A stretch of 64,000 bases of DNA, taken from contig NZ_JAGTUU010000002.1 in NCBI RefSeq assembly GCF_018224955.1, positions 62,001 to 126,000 of the forward strand. Direction: 5' to 3'. The notes beneath the pieces are model-generated. The model was not told the origin of the DNA, did no database searches, and worked only from the letters and a program-made list of their open reading frames with translations. Each line of letters begins with the position of its first letter. Within the stretch, counting starts at the first letter, position 1. This DNA comes from Thetidibacter halocola (GTDB lineage Bacteria; Pseudomonadota; Alphaproteobacteria; Rhodobacterales; Rhodobacteraceae). Shown here in pieces: positions 60,953 through 64,000 of this stretch. The position numbers and the translations under genes were made by a program.

Positions 60953-61989
60953 TGCACCGCATCCGGCAAGAGTGCATAGGCGCGCTGGATCGGCATAAGA
61001 ACGACCAGTCGGCCGGGATCCTTCAACTGGCCGGCGCGGCGGCCTGCCTGATCGCCTGTGCCGATGAAGATATCCGCCCGTTGCGCGCCCTTGATCGCCG
61101 ATCCCGTATCCTGCGCAACCATCAGCCGGCGGATGGGCGCGTTTCCTTCCTTCTCGATCCAGACGGGCGCACCCAGCGGCACAAAGGCCGGGTCCACGGC
61201 GATCGAGCGCATGGCAGTGATGGAGCGGTTCATCGCCCCCAGCGGCCCCTTGTCCGGGGGAACCTCGGAAACCTCGCGGAAGAAAACGTAGGAGTCGTTG
61301 TGGAACAGCAGCTCCTCGCCTTGCGCCCCGTTGCGCCGGACCCAGTTCTTGATAACCTGCGCGCTGACCTGGTGCGGCTCGTAAATGCCGCGCCGCACCA
61401 TTTCCTGCCCGACCGAGCGATACTCGTGCCCATTGGCGCCGCCATAGCCAACGCGGATCACCCGCCCGTCGGGATACCGGATGCGTCCCGACCCCTGAAC
61501 CTGGAGAAAGAACAACTCGACCGGGTCATCGACCCAGGCGATTTCCAGGCCACGGCCCTGCATCGCGCCGCCGGTGAGGATCTCGCGGCGGGTCAGCCAT
61601 GGGCGCGTGTTCCGCGCTTCGTCGGGCATCCGGTAGATCGGGTGGCGATAGCGTCCGCCGGGCACGGGCGAGCCGTCAAGCTCTGGCTCGAAATAGCCGG
61701 TGAACAGTGGATCCTGGCCATCGGTGATGCGCACCGGGCGAAAGAACAGCTCAAAGAACTGGCGCGCGTCCCTTGTGTCGCGGGCAAACCCGCACAGCGC
61801 GCGCCAGTCGGGATCGTCCATCGCATCGCAAGTGTTGAGGAAGACGGACAGCGCCGCGGCATGATCGTCCGCGTTCCAGCCGGTCAGGTCGTCGAAGGAC
61901 AGGATCTCATACGCCGTCTCGGGCTCTGTCTGGGCGGTGCCGGTCATTGGAAAGATCGCCAGAAAAAGCGCAAGAAGCGTTCGTGTCAT
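60949..61989 (-). CDS. mltA: Membrane-bound lytic murein transglycosylase A
   Basis: This encodes 346 residues with a signal peptide (cleaved near GTA-QT). MltA features: DPLFTGYFEPELDGS, EIAWVDDPVELFFLQVQGSGRI and the 3D domain with the catalytic Asp in MVAQDTGSAIKGAQRADIFIGTG. It cleaves peptidoglycan to 1,6-anhydro products. No lipobox is seen. It overlaps timA upstream and smr downstream by 4 bases each. Confidence 0.94.
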   Translation of the reverse strand: MTRTLLALFLAIFPMTGTAQTEPETAYEILSFDDLTGWNADDHAAALSVFLNTCDAMDDPDWRALCGFARDTRDARQFFELFFRPVRITDGQDPLFTGYFEPELDGSPVPGGRYRHPIYRMPDEARNTRPWLTRREILTGGAMQGRGLEIAWVDDPVELFFLQVQGSGRIRYPDGRVIRVGYGGANGHEYRSVGQEMVRRGIYEPHQVSAQVIKNWVRRNGAQGEELLFHNDSYVFFREVSEVPPDKGPLGAMNRSITAMRSIAVDPAFVPLGAPVWIEKEGNAPIRRLMVAQDTGSAIKGAQRADIFIGTGDQAGRRAGQLKDPGRLVVLMPIQRAYALLPDAVQ

Positions 61990-62645
61990 TCGTCCGTTGC
62001 GACAAGCTGCCAGTTGGGGTCGTCGCTGCCCATCACGCGGGCATAGGTCCAGATGTCTTTCTGGCGCTTGACCGCGCGCGGCGAACCCTCGACAACCTCT
62101 CCCTCGGCATTCTTCACGACAGAAGTCAGTTCACCCACATAGCGCACGGTGACTTCGGCGAGGCGCGAGTTTTCGTCGAAACTCGCGTCATGCAGCGTCA
62201 GTTCGCGCACACCGACGAATTCCGCCTCGATCGTCAGGCCCTGCGCCTCGCGCGCGGCGACAACCTCGGCAAAGGTCTCGTAGACATCGGCGGCAAGGAA
62301 TGGCTTGAGCTCTTCGATATCGCCGCGCTCGAACCCCATGAGGATCATCTCGTAGGCGCCGCGGGCACCCGAGAGGAATTCGGTCACGTTAAAGGACGGC
62401 TCGACCCGCTTCATCGCTGCAAGCGCCTTGGCGGCATCCGACCCTTCGGGAACGTGATCGATGATGTCGTGATCCGGTCCGCCCTCGATCACCTCGAACT
62501 CGTTCCGGCGCGAACGCTTTTCCGCCGGCGCCTTGGTCGCCTGCTTTTCGAACCCATCCCGCGTGCCCAGCACGTTGCGCAACCGCAGAACCAGGAACAC
62601 GGCGATGCCGGCCAGCACCAGCAATTCGAGAATGGGGGAGTTCAT
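61986..62645 (-). CDS. Tim44-domain protein (TimA type)
   Basis: This encodes 219 residues. One N-terminal membrane helix (ILELLVLAGIAVFLVLRL) is followed by a Tim44-like domain from about residue 70 (FNVTEFLSGARGAYEMILMGFERGDIEELKPFLAADVYETF, ending in a WQLVATDE tail). Bacterial TimA is membrane-bound and structurally like the mitochondrial import protein Tim44. The ATG at 62645 follows AAGAGGTG. It is divergent from fxsA. Confidence 0.92.
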   Translation of the reverse strand: MNSPILELLVLAGIAVFLVLRLRNVLGTRDGFEKQATKAPAEKRSRRNEFEVIEGGPDHDIIDHVPEGSDAAKALAAMKRVEPSFNVTEFLSGARGAYEMILMGFERGDIEELKPFLAADVYETFAEVVAAREAQGLTIEAEFVGVRELTLHDASFDENSRLAEVTVRYVGELTSVVKNAEGEVVEGSPRAVKRQKDIWTYARVMGSDDPNWQLVATDE

Positions 62646-62748
62646 TGGCACCTCTTGATGGGGCAACATGGAAAAGTCAGGATCGGTTCCTTATGTAGGG
62701 GCTGCGATCCGTTTAGTCCACCGGGCGCAGAAAGAGGGAGAAGGCATC

Positions 62749-63246
62749 ATGTGGCTGTTCATCGCTTTTCTTACGGTCCCTCTGATCGAGATCGCCCTGT
62801 TCATCCAGGTTGGCGGCCTGATCGGGTTATGGCCGACGCTGGGCATCGTGGTTCTGACCGCGATCCTGGGCACATGGCTTGTGCGAGCGCAGGGGCGCCT
62901 GGCACTGGGCCAGTTGCGCACCAGCTTCGAGCGGCTGGACGACCCGTCCGAACCGCTAGCGCATGGTGCAATGATCCTGATTTCGGGCGCGCTGCTGCTG
63001 ACGCCGGGCTTCTTTACCGATGCCTTGGGCTTTTCGCTGCTGATCCCGGCGGTTCGGATGGCGGTGTTCCGCTGGCTGAAGTCGCGGGTGAAGGTCCAGA
63101 GTTTCACGATGGGGCCGCAGGATGGGCCCGGGCGCACCGAGCGACCGGCCCGCGAGGACGTGATCGAGGGCACCTTCACCGAAGCGCCCGATCCGTCGGC
63201 GTCGAAGCGGCCAAACCATCCCGGATCGGGTTGGACCCGGCACTGA
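62749..63246 (+). CDS. fxsA: FxsA family membrane protein
   Basis: This encodes 165 residues: FxsA core MWLFIAFLTVPLIEIALFIQVGGLIGLWPTL, then LVRAQGRLALGQL and ILISGALLLTPGFFTDALGF, with a charged C-terminal tail. FxsA is a cytoplasmic-membrane protein that affects phage F exclusion in E. coli. The ATG at 62749 has GAGGGAGAAGG upstream. It is followed by secB on the same strand. Confidence 0.92.
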   Translation: MWLFIAFLTVPLIEIALFIQVGGLIGLWPTLGIVVLTAILGTWLVRAQGRLALGQLRTSFERLDDPSEPLAHGAMILISGALLLTPGFFTDALGFSLLIPAVRMAVFRWLKSRVKVQSFTMGPQDGPGRTERPAREDVIEGTFTEAPDPSASKRPNHPGSGWTRH

Positions 63247-63333
63247 ACCCGCCACGGCACGGCAGGCATTGAGACGCCGGGCCGGGACTGCTATCACCCT
63301 GCCAACTTGGTATTTCAGGAAGGGACAGATCCC

Positions 63334-63852
63334 ATGGCAGAGAACGAAAACGGCGCCGCCGCCCAGCCGCAACCCGCCGCCCCGCAGGCAGCCCCCAAGA
63401 TGAACGTCCTCGCACAATTCGTGCGCGACATGTCCTTCGAGAACGTGCTGTCGCAAAAGGGTATCTCGGGCGAGGTGCAGCCGGACGTGCAGGTGCAGGT
63501 CAACCTCGACGCCAAGAAGCGTAACGTCGACAACCAGTACGAAGTGCTGATGAAGCTGAAGATCGACAGCAAGTCGAAGAGCAGCGGCGATCACCTGTTC
63601 CTGCTGGAGCTGGAATATGCCGGCGTATTCCAGATCGAGAACGTTCCGGACGATCAGATCCATCCCTACCTGCTGATCGAGTGCCCGCGCATGCTGTTCC
63701 CCTTCGTACGGCGCATCGTGTCGGACGTGACGCGCGACGGTGGCTTCCCGCCGCTGAACCTCGAGAATATCGACTTCCTCGCGCTCTACCGCGCCGAGTT
63801 GCAGCGTAGGTCGGCGGCAAAGCCGGCCGAGTCACCGCGCGCCGACGCCTAA
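63334..63852 (+). CDS. secB: Protein-export chaperone SecB
   Basis: This encodes 172 residues. An Ala/Pro-rich N terminus precedes the SecB core (VRDMSFENVLSQKG, DNQYEVLMKLKIDSKSK, LFLLELEYAGVFQIENV, YLLIECPRMLFPFVRRIVSDVTRDGGFPPLNLENIDFLALY). It keeps preproteins unfolded for SecA. AGGAAGGGA lies upstream of the ATG. Its stop overlaps the dnaQ stop convergently. Confidence 0.95.
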   Translation: MAENENGAAAQPQPAAPQAAPKMNVLAQFVRDMSFENVLSQKGISGEVQPDVQVQVNLDAKKRNVDNQYEVLMKLKIDSKSKSSGDHLFLLELEYAGVFQIENVPDDQIHPYLLIECPRMLFPFVRRIVSDVTRDGGFPPLNLENIDFLALYRAELQRRSAAKPAESPRADA

Positions 63853-64000
63853 TTGCGCGACCAGAGGGCGGTTTCGCCCATCTTCTCGACAAAGGCGGCG
63901 TGAGCCGCCTTTTCCTTTTCCGACAGGCGGGACGGCAGCGGCGCCGGACGCGGGCGCGGGCGCCAGTCGTCATCCGACACGGTATCGCGGCCACGCTGGC
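63849..64000 (-). CDS. dnaQ: C-terminal end of DNA polymerase III epsilon subunit (partial)
   Basis: Only the last 50 codons are in the window. The frame reads WRPRPRPAPLPSRLSE, then KEKAAHAAFVEKMGE and ALWSRN, ending in TAG. This proline/arginine stretch followed by LSxxEKAAHAAFV is typical of the tail of rhodobacterial DnaQ, and dnaQ next to secB/fxsA is the common local order. The exonuclease motifs lie outside the window, so the call rests on tail and synteny. Confidence 0.7.
   Translation of the reverse strand, partial: QRGRDTVSDDDWRPRPRPAPLPSRLSEKEKAAHAAFVEKMGETALWSRN

Overview
The window looks like a chromosomal segment from a member of the Rhodobacterales (alphaproteobacteria). It is GC-rich and densely packed, with many 4-base ATGA/GTGA gene overlaps. 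It encodes a CrtA/CrtI/CrtB spheroidene-type carotenoid branch with BchI/BchD/BchO, and family-typical loci such as the TimA-FxsA-SecB-DnaQ region and the crtI/crtA divergon with TGT-N12-ACA (PpsR/CrtJ-type) operators. No rRNA gene, tRNA gene, CRISPR array or insertion sequence was seen.

Layout. 1-4.5 kb: the end of a Hint-domain protein, an SH3 protein, a 2-hydroxyacid dehydrogenase and a coupled KDO/CMP-KDO operon (kdsD-kdsB-kdsA). 4.6-21.1 kb: one minus-strand run that reads as an alginate-type exopolysaccharide operon. In transcription order it holds algD, alg8, alg44, GDP-mannose pyrophosphorylase, AlgG-like beta-helix, unknown periplasmic protein, AlgX/AlgJ-like, AlgK-like, AlgL-like, an RTX protein of about 50 nonapeptides, a Nudix hydrolase and a phosphomannomutase. 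A polysaccharide-lyase lipoprotein is divergent from it. 22-32 kb: small ORFs, an EEP-family protein, leuD and leuC separated by a VPLPA-CTERM surface protein, an MscS channel and a thiolase. 32-50 kb: an alpha-2-macroglobulin/PbpC pair, a hybrid histidine kinase, yaaA, recQ, yggT, a thioesterase, an MFS transporter, mepA and a phytase-like esterase. 50-51.6 kb: yhhQ, an unusual leader and arfB. 51.7-59.1 kb: an isolated photosynthesis block (tspO-crtB-crtI, divergent from crtA-bchI-bchD-bchO). 59-64 kb: MFS, Smr, MltA, TimA, FxsA, SecB and the end of dnaQ.

The main discovery candidate is the alginate-type operon. The precursor and polymerase genes (AlgD, the guanylyltransferase half of AlgA, Alg8) keep their catalytic motifs. 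The tailoring and control proteins appear to have lost theirs: AlgL-like lacks the His/Arg/Tyr triad, AlgG-like lacks DPHD, AlgX-like lacks the Asp-x-His/Ser arrangement, Alg44 lacks the PilZ RxxxR, and the PMI half of AlgA lacks its His cluster. No AlgE porin, AlgI or AlgF is present. This suggests a related polymer whose accessory proteins act as a non-enzymatic scaffold. These comparisons rest on my recollection of the Pseudomonas sequences and need a proper alignment.

A second candidate lies at 51.0-51.2 kb. A 17-base sequence exactly complementary to the expected 3' end of 16S rRNA drives an 18-codon ORF. A strong terminator follows, only about 30 bases before arfB (ribosome rescue), so the arrangement looks like an attenuator that senses ribosome state.
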